Assembly (NCBI RefSeq): GCF_900112815.1
Contig: NZ_FOND01000002.1
Coordinates: 88,541-152,540 of the forward strand
Direction of reading: 5' to 3'
DNA: 64,000 bases
Source of the DNA: Blastococcus tunisiensis
GTDB taxonomy: Bacteria; Actinomycetota; Actinomycetes; Mycobacteriales; Geodermatophilaceae
Translations under genes and position numbers: made by a program
The notes under the pieces: model-generated
Told to the model about the DNA's origin: nothing
Databases searched by the model: none
What the model saw: the letters and a program-made list of their open reading frames with translations, nothing else
Shown: positions 30,090 to 38,818 of the stretch, in pieces
How the letters are laid out: the number at the start of each line of letters is the position of its first letter
Numbering within the stretch: position 1 is the stretch's first letter

Positions 30090-30887
30090 ATGAGTGTGGC
30101 TGAGCCGCGGCAGGCGGCCACCGTCCTGCTCCTGCGCGACGGTTTCCCCGGGCTCGAGGTCTACCTGCTCCGCCGCACGAAGGGCATGCCCTTCGCCGGC
30201 GGGATGACCGCCTACCCCGGCGGCGGGGTGGACCCGCGCGACGGTGACGCCGAGGTGGGCTGGTTCGGGCCGCCGCCCGCCCAGTGGGCCGCCGCCTTCG
30301 GCTGCGACGAGCGCACCGCCCGCGAGCTGGTCTGCGCCGCCGTCCGGGAGACCTTCGAGGAGGCCGGGGTCCTGCTGGCCGGCGACCCCGAGGGCGGCGC
30401 CGTCGTCCCGGACGTGTCCGGCGACGAGTGGGAGGCGCAGCGCCAGGCGCTGCTGACCCGCGACCTGTCGCTCACCGAGCTCCTGGCCGGCCGCCGGCTG
30501 GCGCTGCGGTCGGACCTGCTGCGGCCCTTCGCGCACTGGATCACCCCACCGGTCGAGCCGCGGCGCTACGACACCAAGTTCTTCGTCGCCGCGCTGCCTG
30601 TGGGCCAGGAGGCGCGGGACGTCTCCGGGGAGGCCGACGAGGTGTCCTGGCTGACCCCGGCGCAGGCGCTCGCCGAGGCTTCGGGCGGCAGCCGCCCGAT
30701 GCTGCCCCCGACGACGCACACGCTGGGTCAGCTCGAGCCGTTCCCGGACGTGGCCGCGGCTCTCGCCGGGTCGCCGCCGGAGCCGCTGCACCCGATCAGC
30801 CCGACGTTCGAGGAGACCCCGGACGGCCGGTGGGCCGTGCTCCCCGACGGCACCCGGATCCGGATGGTCGTCCCGCTGCCGTCCTGA
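30090..30887 (+). CDS. NUDIX hydrolase
   Basis: 265 residues. A Nudix fold with the acidic box spread across GGGVDPRDG and REtFEEAGVLL (RETFEEAGV near residue 89), with an insertion between, as in the RNA-processing/CoA-type long family members found beside RidA and crp in actinobacteria. Likely cleaves a nucleoside-diphosphate derivative; substrate unknown. It is in the conserved slot upstream of crp. A second NUDIX gene lies downstream of tlpA. Confidence 0.85.
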   Translation: MSVAEPRQAATVLLLRDGFPGLEVYLLRRTKGMPFAGGMTAYPGGGVDPRDGDAEVGWFGPPPAQWAAAFGCDERTARELVCAAVRETFEEAGVLLAGDPEGGAVVPDVSGDEWEAQRQALLTRDLSLTELLAGRRLALRSDLLRPFAHWITPPVEPRRYDTKFFVAALPVGQEARDVSGEADEVSWLTPAQALAEASGGSRPMLPPTTHTLGQLEPFPDVAAALAGSPPEPLHPISPTFEETPDGRWAVLPDGTRIRMVVPLPS

Positions 30888-30941
30888 CCGGCGCCCCCGT
30901 CGGAACGCGGGACGGCGCCGGCCAGGACGGCCGGGCGGCGG

Positions 30942-31988
30942 TCAGGCGCCGCCGGCTGCCTCGGCGAGCTCGGCCACGTACTGCTCCAGCCCCCAGGTCA
31001 GGGACAGGGCCGTCGGCGGGGAGACCGCCGCGACGACCTCCGGCCCGACGACGCCGGCGACCGCGCCGGTGCGCACCTGCGCCATGAGCTGCCCCTCCGG
31101 CGAGGCGAGGAACTCCTGCAGGGCCGCCTCGGTGTCGGCGTAGGCCACCAGCACGTCGCTGGTCAGCTCGCTGAGCCGCTCGGGGCTGAGCGTGTAGTAG
31201 AACGTGTCGCCCTCGCCCTGGCCGAGCTCGGTGACGCTCGGGGCGCTGGTCATGCCGAGGTCGAGCAGGAAGTCCACCCGCGCGTCGGAGGGCTTGTAGA
31301 CGGAGAACGAGTCCGGGGCGGGCCACACGGCGGCCACGCTGAGCCCGGCCAGCTCCGGGTGCGCCGCGGCCTGCTCGGCCACCTGCCCGTCGATGTCGGC
31401 GAGCAGGTCCGCCGCCTGGTCCTCGCGGCCGAGCGCCCGGCCGACGATCTCGATGGTCTCCCGCCACGGGGTCGCCCACGGCTGGTCGGGGTAGGCGACG
31501 GTCGGCGCGATCTCGGAGAGCAGGTCGTACTCGCTCTCGGTCAGCCCGGAGTACGGGGCGAGGATGAGATCGGGGTCGGCCGCCGCGATCGCCTCGATCG
31601 GCGCCTCGTTCTGGTCGGGGAGCACCTCGGGCAGCTCGGCGCCGTCCTCCTCGAGGCGTTCGCGCACCCACGGCAGCACGCCCTCCTCGTCGCCCCCGTA
31701 GGACTGGGTCGGCATGGCGACGGGCACGACGCCCAGCGCGATCGCGGCGTCGGTGCTGCCCCACCCCCACGTGACCACCCGCTCGGGCTCCGACGTCACC
31801 TCGCTGCTGCCGAAGGCGTGCTCGACGGTCACCGGGAACGCGCCGTCGGCCGCGCCCCCGCCGGAGGCGCCGGTGCCGGCGGGCTCGTCGTCCCCGCCGC
31901 ACGCGGCCAGCGGCACGAGCAGGGCGAGGGTCAGGGCCTGGGCGGCGAGGCGGGACGGCGGGCGGGCTGCGGATCGGGACCCGGGCAT
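30942..31988 (-). CDS. Iron-siderophore ABC transporter substrate-binding lipoprotein
   Basis: 348 residues with a lipoprotein signal (ALLVPLAAC, Cys30) and a FecB/FepB-type periplasmic binding fold (PERVVTWGWGSTDAAIALG; DPDLILAPYSGLTESEYDLL). It would capture ferric siderophore outside the membrane. No permease or ATPase gene is adjacent, so it must share a transporter encoded elsewhere. A near-consensus IdeR/DtxR box 22 bp before the ATG predicts repression by iron. It occupies the place where a metallo-beta-lactamase gene usually lies in this block. Confidence 0.9.
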   Translation of the reverse strand: MPGSRSAARPPSRLAAQALTLALLVPLAACGGDDEPAGTGASGGGAADGAFPVTVEHAFGSSEVTSEPERVVTWGWGSTDAAIALGVVPVAMPTQSYGGDEEGVLPWVRERLEEDGAELPEVLPDQNEAPIEAIAAADPDLILAPYSGLTESEYDLLSEIAPTVAYPDQPWATPWRETIEIVGRALGREDQAADLLADIDGQVAEQAAAHPELAGLSVAAVWPAPDSFSVYKPSDARVDFLLDLGMTSAPSVTELGQGEGDTFYYTLSPERLSELTSDVLVAYADTEAALQEFLASPEGQLMAQVRTGAVAGVVGPEVVAAVSPPTALSLTWGLEQYVAELAEAAGGA

Positions 31989-32003
31989 GGCTCTCCAATG
32001 GAC

Positions 32004-32036
32004 GATCGACTTAGGTAAGGCGAACCTTAGTCGATC
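32004..32036 (-). promoter_or_regulatory. IdeR/DtxR iron box in an extended palindrome
   Basis: TTAGGTAAGGCGAACCTTA (32011-32029) matches the 19-bp actinobacterial iron-box consensus (TTAGGTTAGGCTAACCTAA) at most positions. It sits inside a longer symmetry with GATCGAC on the left (32004-32010) and GTCGATC on the right (32030-32036). It is 22 bp from the binding-protein ATG, where it would cover the promoter. Confidence 0.88.
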
Positions 32037-32050
32037 ATCCGGGAGGGCGT

Positions 32051-32099
32051 TGAACCCCCGAGGCCCAGAACCGGATCGGTTCTGGGCCTCTGGGGTTCA
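32051..32099 (-). terminator. 22-bp hairpin downstream of crp
   Basis: Arms 32051-32072 and 32078-32099 pair at 21 of 22 positions around a 5-nt loop; the core is GAGGCCCAGAACC/GGTTCTGGGCCTC. It lies 38 bp after the crp stop and just upstream of the iron-box promoter, so it insulates the two. Confidence 0.85.
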
Positions 32100-32137
32100 G
32101 AGCTGTCGCGCAGGGTGGGCCCCGGAGAGCCGCGGTG

Positions 32138-32812
32138 CTAGCGCGCGCGGCGGCGGAGCCGGTCCTCGTCCAGGACGACGACGGACTTGCCCTGCAGCTG
32201 GATCCAGCCGCGGTGCACGAAGTCGGCCAGCGCCTTGTTCACCGTCTCGCGGGAGGCGCCGACCAGCTGGGCCAGCTCCTCCTGCGTGAGGTCGTGCTTG
32301 ACCCGCAGGCCGTCGCTCTCGCGGCTGCCGAAGCGGTCGGCCATCTGCAGCAGCGCCTTGGCCACCCGGCCGGGGACGTCGGTGAAGATCAGGTCCGCGA
32401 CGGAGTCGTTGGTGCGGCGCAGCCGGCGGGCCAGCACGCGCAGCAGCTGCTCGCCGATCTCGGGGTGCGCCTCGATCCACGGGCGGAGCACCGACTGCGG
32501 CATGCGGGCCAGCTTCACGTCGGTCACCGCCGTCGCCGTCGCCGTCCGCGGGCCCGGGTCGAAGACCGAGAGCTCACCGAACTGGTCGGACGGGCCCATG
32601 ACCGCCAGCACGTTCTCCCGGCCGTCGGGCGAGCGCTTGGACAGCTTGATCTTGCCGCTGACGACGATGTACAGGCTGTCGCCCGGCTCGCCCTCGTTGA
32701 AGACGACGCGGCCGCGGGGCAGGGTGATCATCTCCAACCGACTGGCGACCGGGTCAACCGCCTCTTCCGAGAGCCCCTGGAAGATCCCGGACTGGGCCAG
32801 CACCTCGTCCAC
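32138..32812 (-). CDS. crp: Crp/Fnr family regulator (Rv3676-like cAMP receptor protein)
   Basis: 224 residues, the same length as Rv3676. A cyclic-nucleotide-binding domain (residues 20-120) carries [18 protein letters not shown], the cAMP phosphate-binding cassette with Glu, Arg and Thr. The C-terminal winged helix has [25 protein letters not shown]. It is a global regulator responding to cAMP. GTG 32812 ([11 protein letters not shown]) is chosen over 32827 because of the match to the Rv3676 N-terminus and because GAGAGG lies 8 nt upstream. It is transcribed away from nth. Confidence 0.93.
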   Translation of the reverse strand: MDEVLAQSGIFQGLSEEAVDPVASRLEMITLPRGRVVFNEGEPGDSLYIVVSGKIKLSKRSPDGRENVLAVMGPSDQFGELSVFDPGPRTATATAVTDVKLARMPQSVLRPWIEAHPEIGEQLLRVLARRLRRTNDSVADLIFTDVPGRVAKALLQMADRFGSRESDGLRVKHDLTQEELAQLVGASRETVNKALADFVHRGWIQLQGKSVVVLDEDRLRRRAR

Positions 32813-32988
32813 TGCACGTCCTCTCACTGCCGTTCACATGCGGACACAGCGGTGTCCGCGTCCGGAGCGAGTCTAGGCGGCTGTGCCGTCGGTCACCCGT
32901 TCGGTGGGCGAACGAGTCCCTCCTCCGAGCGAGTGGCCTGCAGCACACCGCCCGTGGCCCCCTCCCCGGGGGGCGGGGTGGGCGGTCC

Positions 32989-33228
32989 TCAGACCATCGG
33001 TGGGTTGGCGGTGCCCCCGGTCTTGTGCCGGCGGCGGCGCCAGCGGGAGAGGGCCCGGCGGAGCCCGGAGGAGGCCAGGGTGTCGACCTCGCCGGGCGTC
33101 GCGGTGTCCAGGAACTCCGACACCTCGCGCGGCCCGGCCGGCCGGCGCAGCGGCTCCTCGACGCGCTCCATGACCAGCAGGAAGGCGATCAGCAGGGGCG
33201 GGAAGAGGATGACGCTGAGCGCGACCAC
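32989..33228 (-). CDS. Small single-helix membrane protein, unknown
   Basis: 79 residues: an N-terminal hydrophobic helix ([20 protein letters not shown]) followed by a charged region ending in an Arg-rich stretch ([13 protein letters not shown]). A strong Shine-Dalgarno GGAGGAGG is 6 nt before the GTG, which supports it as a real gene. It lies between crp and nth; no family recognised. Confidence 0.6.
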   Translation of the reverse strand: MVALSVILFPPLLIAFLLVMERVEEPLRRPAGPREVSEFLDTATPGEVDTLASSGLRRALSRWRRRRHKTGGTANPPMV

Positions 33229-33328
33229 GTCCGCCTCCTCCGCCTCGCGAGCCAGGCCCCGGGCCGCTGCGGCACCGGGGCGTCCGCGTCCCAGGATGGC
33301 ACGGCCGGAAGTCGTCAGCGGGGCCGCC

Positions 33329-33334
33329 TACCCT
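33329..33334 (+). promoter_or_regulatory. -10 box of leaderless nth transcript
   Basis: TACCCT ends 7 nt before the nth GTG with no ribosome-binding site between. Confidence 0.5.
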
Positions 33335-33341
33335 CGACCGC

Positions 33342-34154
33342 GTGTCCCTGCCCGAGTCGGAGCTCGCGACCGAGCCGGCCTATGCCCGTCCCGCACCTCC
33401 CCGCCGTCCCGCCCGCGCGGTGCGCACCGGCGCGTCCCCCTTCGACCCGGGGGAGACGCCGCTGGCCCGTACCCGCCGCGCGCGGCGGATGGCCCGCGAG
33501 CTGGCGCTGATCCACCCCGACGCGCACTGCGAGCTGGACTTCACCAACGCCTTCGAGCTGCTGGTGGCCACGGTCCTGTCCGCGCAGACGACCGACAAGA
33601 TGGTCAACAAGGTGACGCCGACGCTGTTCGCCCGGTACCCCGACGCGGTCGCGCTGGCCGGCGCCGACCGCGAGGAGCTGGAGACCATCCTCAAGCCCAC
33701 CGGCTTCTTCCGGGCCAAGGCGAACTCCGTGCTGGGGCTGAGCCAGGCGCTGGTCGAGCGGTTCGACGGCGAGGTGCCGGCCCGGATGGCCGACCTGGTC
33801 ACGCTGCCCGGCGTCGGCCGCAAGACCGCCAACGTCGTCCTCGGCAACGCCTTCGGCGTGCCCGGGCTCACCGTCGACACGCACTTCGGCCGCCTGGTCC
33901 GCCGGTTCGGCTGGACGGCGGAGGAGGACCCGGTGAAGGTCGAGGCCGAGATCGGCGGGCTGGTGCCGAAGAAGGAGTGGACCGACTTCAGCCACCGGGT
34001 GATCTTCCACGGGCGACGGGTCTGCCACGCCAAGAAGGCCGCGTGCGGGGCGTGCGGGCTGGCGTCGTGGTGCCCGTCGTTCGGCATCGGGCCGGTCGAC
34101 CCGGAGGTCGCCCTGAAACTGGTCAAGACCCCGGCCGCCTCGGACACCGAGTGA
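33342..34154 (+). CDS. nth: Endonuclease III (DNA glycosylase/AP lyase)
   Basis: 270 residues, longer than E. coli Nth because of about 45 extra N-terminal residues. The helix-hairpin-helix [15 protein letters not shown] contains the catalytic Lys161; catalytic Asp179 is in VDTHFGR. The [4Fe-4S] ligands are Cys228, Cys235, Cys238 and Cys244 (C-x6-C-x2-C-x5-C). It removes oxidised pyrimidines and nicks abasic sites. It heads a plus-strand operon nth-tlpA-NUDIX-cupredoxin-marP with overlapping or nearly abutting genes. Confidence 0.95.
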   Translation: MSLPESELATEPAYARPAPPRRPARAVRTGASPFDPGETPLARTRRARRMARELALIHPDAHCELDFTNAFELLVATVLSAQTTDKMVNKVTPTLFARYPDAVALAGADREELETILKPTGFFRAKANSVLGLSQALVERFDGEVPARMADLVTLPGVGRKTANVVLGNAFGVPGLTVDTHFGRLVRRFGWTAEEDPVKVEAEIGGLVPKKEWTDFSHRVIFHGRRVCHAKKAACGACGLASWCPSFGIGPVDPEVALKLVKTPAASDTE

Positions 34155-34729
34155 TGCGGCTGCCCCTGATCGCCCTGCTGCTGGTCGTCCTGTCGGCGTG
34201 CACCGCCGATCCGGAGGCGGCGCCGGACGAGGCCCCGCCGACGTCCGTGGCCGAGGCCGAGACGGACCTGCCGCCGTGCCCCGAGCAGGGACCGGCCGCG
34301 TCGGAGGTGGACGCGGCCCTCGGCGACCTGGTCTTCGAGTGCTTCGGTGGGGGCGACCTGGACCTCGCCTCGGCCCCGGGCACGCCCACGGTGCTGAACC
34401 TCTGGGCCAGCTGGTGCGCGCCCTGCCGGGAGGAGCTGCCCTTCGTCGACCAGCTCGCCACCGCGGCGGGGGACCGGCTGCGGGTCATCGGCGTCGCCAG
34501 CCAGGACGGCATCCCGCAGGCCAGCTCGTTCGCGGCCGATGCGGGCCTCGGCTTCCCCAGCGCCTTCGACGCCGACGGCGCGCTGGCCGCCGGGCTCGGC
34601 CTGAAGGGCCTGCCGCACTCGGTCTTCCTCGCCCCCGACGGCTCGGTGGCGCACGTGGAGGTCGGCGCCGTCGACTCCTACGACGAGCTCCGCGCGCTCG
34701 TGTCGGAGCACCTCGGGGTGCAGCTGTGA
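34154..34729 (+). CDS. TlpA-type thioredoxin lipoprotein (Rv3673c-like)
   Basis: 191 residues. A short lipoprotein signal ends in VLSAC (Cys16). A thioredoxin fold follows with the redox motif WASWCAPCREELP (Cys88, Cys91) and the cis-Pro region KGLPHSVFL. It would reduce or shuffle disulfides outside the membrane. Its ATG overlaps the nth stop by one base (TGATG), and its TGA overlaps the next GTG. Confidence 0.9.
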   Translation: MRLPLIALLLVVLSACTADPEAAPDEAPPTSVAEAETDLPPCPEQGPAASEVDAALGDLVFECFGGGDLDLASAPGTPTVLNLWASWCAPCREELPFVDQLATAAGDRLRVIGVASQDGIPQASSFAADAGLGFPSAFDADGALAAGLGLKGLPHSVFLAPDGSVAHVEVGAVDSYDELRALVSEHLGVQL

Positions 34730-35496
34730 GCGCCGTGCAGGCGGGCGGGCGGACCGACGGGCTGCCCGACTACCTGGTGCGGCTGCTCGGCGCGGCCGCC
34801 GACCTGCCGCTGCGGCACCGGATGCCCCAGGCGACCGCCACCGCCCGCCGCTCGGCGGTGCTGATCCTGTTCGGGGAGAGCGCCGCCGGTCCCGACGTGC
34901 TGCTGATCGAGAAGTCGGCGCACCTGCGCAGTCACGCCGGCCAGCCGGCGTTCCCCGGCGGCGGGGTCGACGCCGGTGACGACTTCCCGGTGGGCACGGC
35001 GCTGCGCGAGGCGCACGAGGAGGCCGGGATCGACCCGGACGGCGTCCGGGTGCTCGCCACCCTGCAGGAGCTGTACCTCCCGCCGTCGGACCGGCTCGTC
35101 GTCCCGGTCGTGGCCTGGTGGGACGACCCGCGGGACGTCAGCGTCGGTGACCCGCACGAGGTGGCCCGGGTCGCCCGGGTGCCGCTGGCCGAGCTGACCG
35201 ACCCGGCCAACCGGTTCCGCGTCCGCCACCAGCTGGGGTTCGTCGGGCCGGCCTTCGCGGTGGCCGACATGCTGGTCTGGGGATTCACCGCGGGCCTGCT
35301 GGAGGCGATCCTCGAGGCGGCCGGGCTCGCCCGCCCGTGGGACGAGCGCGACGTGCGGCCGCTCCCGGAGTCCCTGATGCGGCCCTACACGCTGCCGGGC
35401 TCGGGGGACGACGACGACCGGGACGCCGCCGCCGCGCCGACGGTGGCCGATCCCGCACCCGACGGCCCTCCGGCGCGTACGGTTCCGCCCCGATGA
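34726..35496 (+). CDS. NUDIX hydrolase, CoA pyrophosphatase type (Rv3672c-like)
   Basis: 256 residues. Nudix box GGGVDAGDDFPVGTALREAHEEAGI near residue 83, preceded by the LRSHAGQPAFPGG stretch typical of the NudL/CoAse subfamily that cleaves coenzyme A and acyl-CoA to phosphopantetheine and 3',5'-ADP. The C-terminal 30 residues are Asp/Pro-rich. GTG overlaps tlpA; the stop overlaps the cupredoxin ATG. Confidence 0.88.
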   Translation: MSAVQAGGRTDGLPDYLVRLLGAAADLPLRHRMPQATATARRSAVLILFGESAAGPDVLLIEKSAHLRSHAGQPAFPGGGVDAGDDFPVGTALREAHEEAGIDPDGVRVLATLQELYLPPSDRLVVPVVAWWDDPRDVSVGDPHEVARVARVPLAELTDPANRFRVRHQLGFVGPAFAVADMLVWGFTAGLLEAILEAAGLARPWDERDVRPLPESLMRPYTLPGSGDDDDRDAAAAPTVADPAPDGPPARTVPPR

Positions 35497-35948
35497 GCGG
35501 CGGACGACGGAGGACCGGTCAGCGGGTCGGGGGGGCGCTGCTGGCCCTCGTCCTGCTGACCGGCTGCGGTGGGGGCGGCGGCGCCGGGGCCGCCTCGGAC
35601 GCGGCCCCGTCCACGGCCCCCGGCGTCGGCGTGGTGACGACGGCGGCCGACGGCGTCCAGGAGATCACCCTGCAGACGCAGGACGACTACGTCTTCCTGC
35701 CCGCCGCCTTCACCGTGGACCCGGGCACGGTCCGCCTGACCGTGGTCAACGTGGCCGAGGAGATGACGCACAACCTCGAGTTCGACGAGGGGCAGGGGCC
35801 TGAGCCGATCGACGCGGGGATCTCCCTGCTCGCCCCGGGCGAGGAGAAGACGATCGAGTTCACCGTCACCGAGCCCGGGGTCCACCCCTTCACCTGCACC
35901 TTCCACACCCAGTTGGGGCAGGTCGGCACGATGACGGTCCGCGGGTAG
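35493..35948 (+). CDS. Cupredoxin-domain lipoprotein
   Basis: 151 residues with lipobox VLLTGC (Cys25) and a Gly/Ala linker, then a plastocyanin-like domain. The type-1 copper ligands are all visible: His93 (THNLEF), Cys135 and His138 (FTCTFH) and Met147 (VGTM). A small electron carrier or copper-binding protein at the membrane surface. Placed between the CoA-type NUDIX gene and marP; this gene is not part of the mycobacterial version of the operon. Confidence 0.85.
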   Translation: MSGGRRRTGQRVGGALLALVLLTGCGGGGGAGAASDAAPSTAPGVGVVTTAADGVQEITLQTQDDYVFLPAAFTVDPGTVRLTVVNVAEEMTHNLEFDEGQGPEPIDAGISLLAPGEEKTIEFTVTEPGVHPFTCTFHTQLGQVGTMTVRG

Positions 35949-35951
35949 CCG

Positions 35952-37133
35952 GTGTCCCTCGTCGACGTGGTGCTCATCGTCCTGGCCCTGATGTTCGCCC
36001 TCTCGGGTTTCCGCCAGGGGCTGCTGGTCTCCTCGGCCTCGCTGTTCGGGTTCCTCGGCGGCGCCGTCCTGGGCGCGCAGCTGTCCGGTCCGGTCGCCGA
36101 GCGGATCGACGGCTCCAGCGTCACCCGGGTGTTCGCGGCGCTGGTCGTCGTGCTGGCCGCGGCTCTGCTCGGGCAGATCCTGGTCGGCGCGGTCGGCCGC
36201 GCGGTCCGCGGGCGGCTCACCTGGGAGCCGGCCAAGATGATCGACTCGGTCGCCGGGGCGGTCGTGTCCGCGACGGCGGTGCTGCTGGTCGCCTGGATGG
36301 TGGCCTCCCCGCTCGCCAGCTCACCCTTCCCGCAGGTGTCCAGCCAGGTGCGGCAGTCCGCGCTCGTGCAGGCCGTGGACCGCGTGGTGCCCGACGGGGT
36401 GCGCACCGTCTACGACAACCTGCGCGACGCCATCGACCGCCGCGGCCTGCCCGACGTCCTCGACCCGCTCACGCCCACGCAGGTGCGGGAGGTGGAGGCG
36501 CCCGACCCGGCGCTGCAGAACAGCCCGGTGGTCGAGTCCGTGCAGGGGTCGGTGGTGAAGATCAGCGGCGTCGCACCGTCGTGCTCGCGGCAGATCGACG
36601 GCTCGGGCTTCGTCTACGCGCCGGAGCGGGTGATGACGAACGCCCACGTGCTGGCCGGCGTCACCGATCCTGTGGTGCAGGCCGAGGGCGAGGAGTACGA
36701 CGCCGTCCCGGTCTACGTGGACGAGGAGGTCGACGTCGCGGTGCTCGCGGTGCCGGGGCTGCCGACCGTGCCGCTGTCGTTCACGCAGACCCCGGCCGAT
36801 GCGGGGGACGACGCGATCATCATGGGCTACCCCGGCGGCGGGCCGTTCTACGTCGGTCCGGCGCGGGTGCGCGACCGCGGGGAGATCAGCGGGCCGGACT
36901 TCCGCAACACGAAGACCGTCGTCCGGGACGTCTACGCGCTGTTCGGCAACGTGCGGGCCGGGAACTCGGGCGGGCCGCTGTTCGCGCCCGACGGCAGCGT
37001 CCTGGGCGTGGTGTTCGCCTCCGCGATCGACGACCCGGACACCGGTTACGCGCTGACCGGCCCCCAGGTCACCGAGGCCGCGAACGTGGGCAGTCGCGCG
37101 CTCACCGAGGTCGGCACCGGCCCCTGCGAGTAG
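35952..37133 (+). CDS. marP: MarP-like membrane serine protease (Rv3671c-like)
   Basis: 393 residues. Four N-terminal membrane helices form a CvpA-type domain (VVLIVLALMFALSGFRQGLL), followed by an extracytoplasmic chymotrypsin-like protease with the triad His232 (TNAHVLAG), Asp261 (VDVAVLAV) and Ser339 (GNSGGPLF). Two Cys (in APSCSRQ and the final GPCE) are placed like the activity-controlling disulfide of M. tuberculosis MarP, which supports acid resistance. A TlpA thioredoxin in the same operon fits with that disulfide. Its TAG stop is the first three bases of a repeat. Confidence 0.92.
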   Translation: MSLVDVVLIVLALMFALSGFRQGLLVSSASLFGFLGGAVLGAQLSGPVAERIDGSSVTRVFAALVVVLAAALLGQILVGAVGRAVRGRLTWEPAKMIDSVAGAVVSATAVLLVAWMVASPLASSPFPQVSSQVRQSALVQAVDRVVPDGVRTVYDNLRDAIDRRGLPDVLDPLTPTQVREVEAPDPALQNSPVVESVQGSVVKISGVAPSCSRQIDGSGFVYAPERVMTNAHVLAGVTDPVVQAEGEEYDAVPVYVDEEVDVAVLAVPGLPTVPLSFTQTPADAGDDAIIMGYPGGGPFYVGPARVRDRGEISGPDFRNTKTVVRDVYALFGNVRAGNSGGPLFAPDGSVLGVVFASAIDDPDTGYALTGPQVTEAANVGSRALTEVGTGPCE

Positions 37134-37305
37134 AAGGACCCCTTCGCCCCCCGCCCTTCGCAAGCTCAGGGCGGGCCCCTGCGAAGGGGCCGTTCCAGCA
37201 CGTCACCACGCTCGCGGCGGGTCCCTGGACGGGGGCCGCTCCAGCACGTCACCACGCTCAGGGCGGGCCCCTGCGAAGGGGCCGTTCCAGCACGTCACCA
37301 CGCTC
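37131..37305 (+). repeat. TAGAAGGACCC element followed by 46-bp tandem repeats
   Basis: Starts at the marP stop codon. Outer stem CCCCTTCGC/GCGAAGGGG (37139-37147, 37191-37199), inner stem CCGCCCT/AGGGCGG (37151-37157, 37168-37174) with loop TCGCAAGCTC. From 37168 three 46-bp units repeat exactly in register (37168-37213, 37214-37259, 37260-37305), units 1 and 3 being identical, followed by a decayed partial copy. No gene is seen from 37134 to 37383. Confidence 0.85.
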
Positions 37306-37383
37306 GTGCCGAGCCTCCGGACGGGGCCTGGCGCGAGGTGCCGCGGGTGATCGCCGGAACTCACCACTGGCCGATCCGCTGCG

Positions 37384-38310
37384 CTACGCGGCCCAGTCGG
37401 CGATGGCGCGGGTGATCTCGGCGGGGGACTCCTCCTGGGGGAAGTGACCGATCCCGGGGAGCTCGCGGAACTCGTAGGCGCCTGCGACGTAGCGTCCGGA
37501 GCCCCGGGCGGTGTCGACGAGCACGCACGAGTCCAGGGTGCCGTGCAGCTGCAGGGTCGGGGCCGTGACCGGGGCCGACATCCGCCGGGCGTACCGCAGC
37601 CCGTCGGGGCGCAGCTGCGAGCGCGCGGCCCAGCGGTGGTACTCCATCGCGCCGTAGGCGGCCTGCGGGATGCGGGCCGCCGCGCGGTAGCGGTCCACCG
37701 CGTCGGCGAAGTCGGGGGTCCGCGTCCACGCCGGCCCGGCCCACCGCTGCATCAGTTCGGCGACCGGGTCGTCGTCGGTCCTCGTCAGCCGGCGCTCGGG
37801 CAGGCGGGGCACCTGGAAGCCCAGCGCGTAGCGGGAGGCGTGCCGCTGCGCGGGGTCGGTCATCCCGGCGCGCAGGCGTCGCGGATGGGCCATGGAGAGG
37901 ACGACGAGCCGGCGCACCGAGCGCGGGTGCAGCGCCGCCATGGTCCAGGCGAGCAGCCCGCCCCAGTCGTGGCCGACCACCACCGCCTCCTGCTCGCCGA
38001 GCGCCCGCACCAGTGCGGCCACGTCCGCCGACAGCGTGGGCAGGTCGTAGCCGCGGGGCGGCTTGTCGCTGGCGCCGTACCCGCGCAGGTCAGGGGCGAC
38101 GACGTGGAACCCGGCGGCCGCGAGGTCGGTCAGCTGCGACCGCCAGGTCCACCAGAACTGCGGGAAGCCGTGCAGCAGCAGGACCAGTGGGCCGTGGCCG
38201 GCCTCGGCGGCGTGCAGCCGGATGCCGTTGGCCGAGATGTCGCGGTGGGTCCAGGGCCCGGGGAGGAGGACGCTGGTCGCGTCGGGGGGGCCGTCCGGAG
38301 GGACGGTCAC
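37384..38310 (-). CDS. Alpha/beta hydrolase, epoxide hydrolase-like (EphE/Rv3670-like)
   Basis: 308 residues. The oxyanion-hole motif HGFPQFWWTWR and nucleophile elbow GHDWGG with an Asp nucleophile are typical of epoxide hydrolases; the base His is in GIGHFPQEE. It opens epoxides to diols; the natural substrate is unknown. It lies 7 bp behind the holin-like gene on the same strand, so they are co-transcribed. GTG start at 38310. Confidence 0.85.
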   Translation of the reverse strand: MTVPPDGPPDATSVLLPGPWTHRDISANGIRLHAAEAGHGPLVLLLHGFPQFWWTWRSQLTDLAAAGFHVVAPDLRGYGASDKPPRGYDLPTLSADVAALVRALGEQEAVVVGHDWGGLLAWTMAALHPRSVRRLVVLSMAHPRRLRAGMTDPAQRHASRYALGFQVPRLPERRLTRTDDDPVAELMQRWAGPAWTRTPDFADAVDRYRAAARIPQAAYGAMEYHRWAARSQLRPDGLRYARRMSAPVTAPTLQLHGTLDSCVLVDTARGSGRYVAGAYEFRELPGIGHFPQEESPAEITRAIADWAA

Positions 38311-38317
38311 CGGCCGC

Positions 38318-38818
38318 TCAGACCTTGTACGACTCGTTGCCGCGCAGCGCGACCCGGCCGTCGTTCACCTCGGGCACGGCACGGTGACGCTGACCGGGGG
38401 CCTCGCGGTGCAGGACCTCCGGCAGGTCGGAGAGGGTCTCCAGCGTCCGCTCCGGCTTCTCGATCTTCGAGATCATCCGCTTGCCGATGAGGGCGCAGAT
38501 GCCGGCGAGGAGGAGCAGGAAGAGCGTGACGATGCCGTAGGAGATCCAGCGGGGCAGCCCCAGCGCGGTCAGGGCCTCGGCGATGGTCACGAAGAGGTAG
38601 ATGCCGGCGAACGCGGCCAGCACCCCGGCGGCGCCGAAGAGCCCGGCGCTGATCCCGGCCTTCTTGGCCGACTTGCCGATCTCGGCCTTCGCCAGCTCGA
38701 TCTCGGCGCGGACCAGCGTCGACATGTCCGCCATCGCGCTCTGCACGAGCGTGCCGACGGAGGGTTCCTCGACTCGGGTTGCCGCGTCGCGGTGGTCCGG
38801 CGACACACTGTGGGCCAC
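38318..38818 (-). CDS. Phage holin family / DUF1469 membrane protein (Rv3669-like)
   Basis: 166 residues: an amphipathic N-terminus (LVQSAMADMSTLVRAEIELA, as in this Pfam family), two membrane helices (LFGAAGVLAAFAGIYLFVTI; ISYGIVTLFLLLLAGICALI) and a charged tail. Despite the family name there is no sign of phage origin. Function unknown. GTG start with AGGAGGAG four bases upstream. Co-oriented with the EphE-like gene in the same order as in mycobacteria. Confidence 0.8.
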   Translation of the reverse strand: MAHSVSPDHRDAATRVEEPSVGTLVQSAMADMSTLVRAEIELAKAEIGKSAKKAGISAGLFGAAGVLAAFAGIYLFVTIAEALTALGLPRWISYGIVTLFLLLLAGICALIGKRMISKIEKPERTLETLSDLPEVLHREAPGQRHRAVPEVNDGRVALRGNESYKV

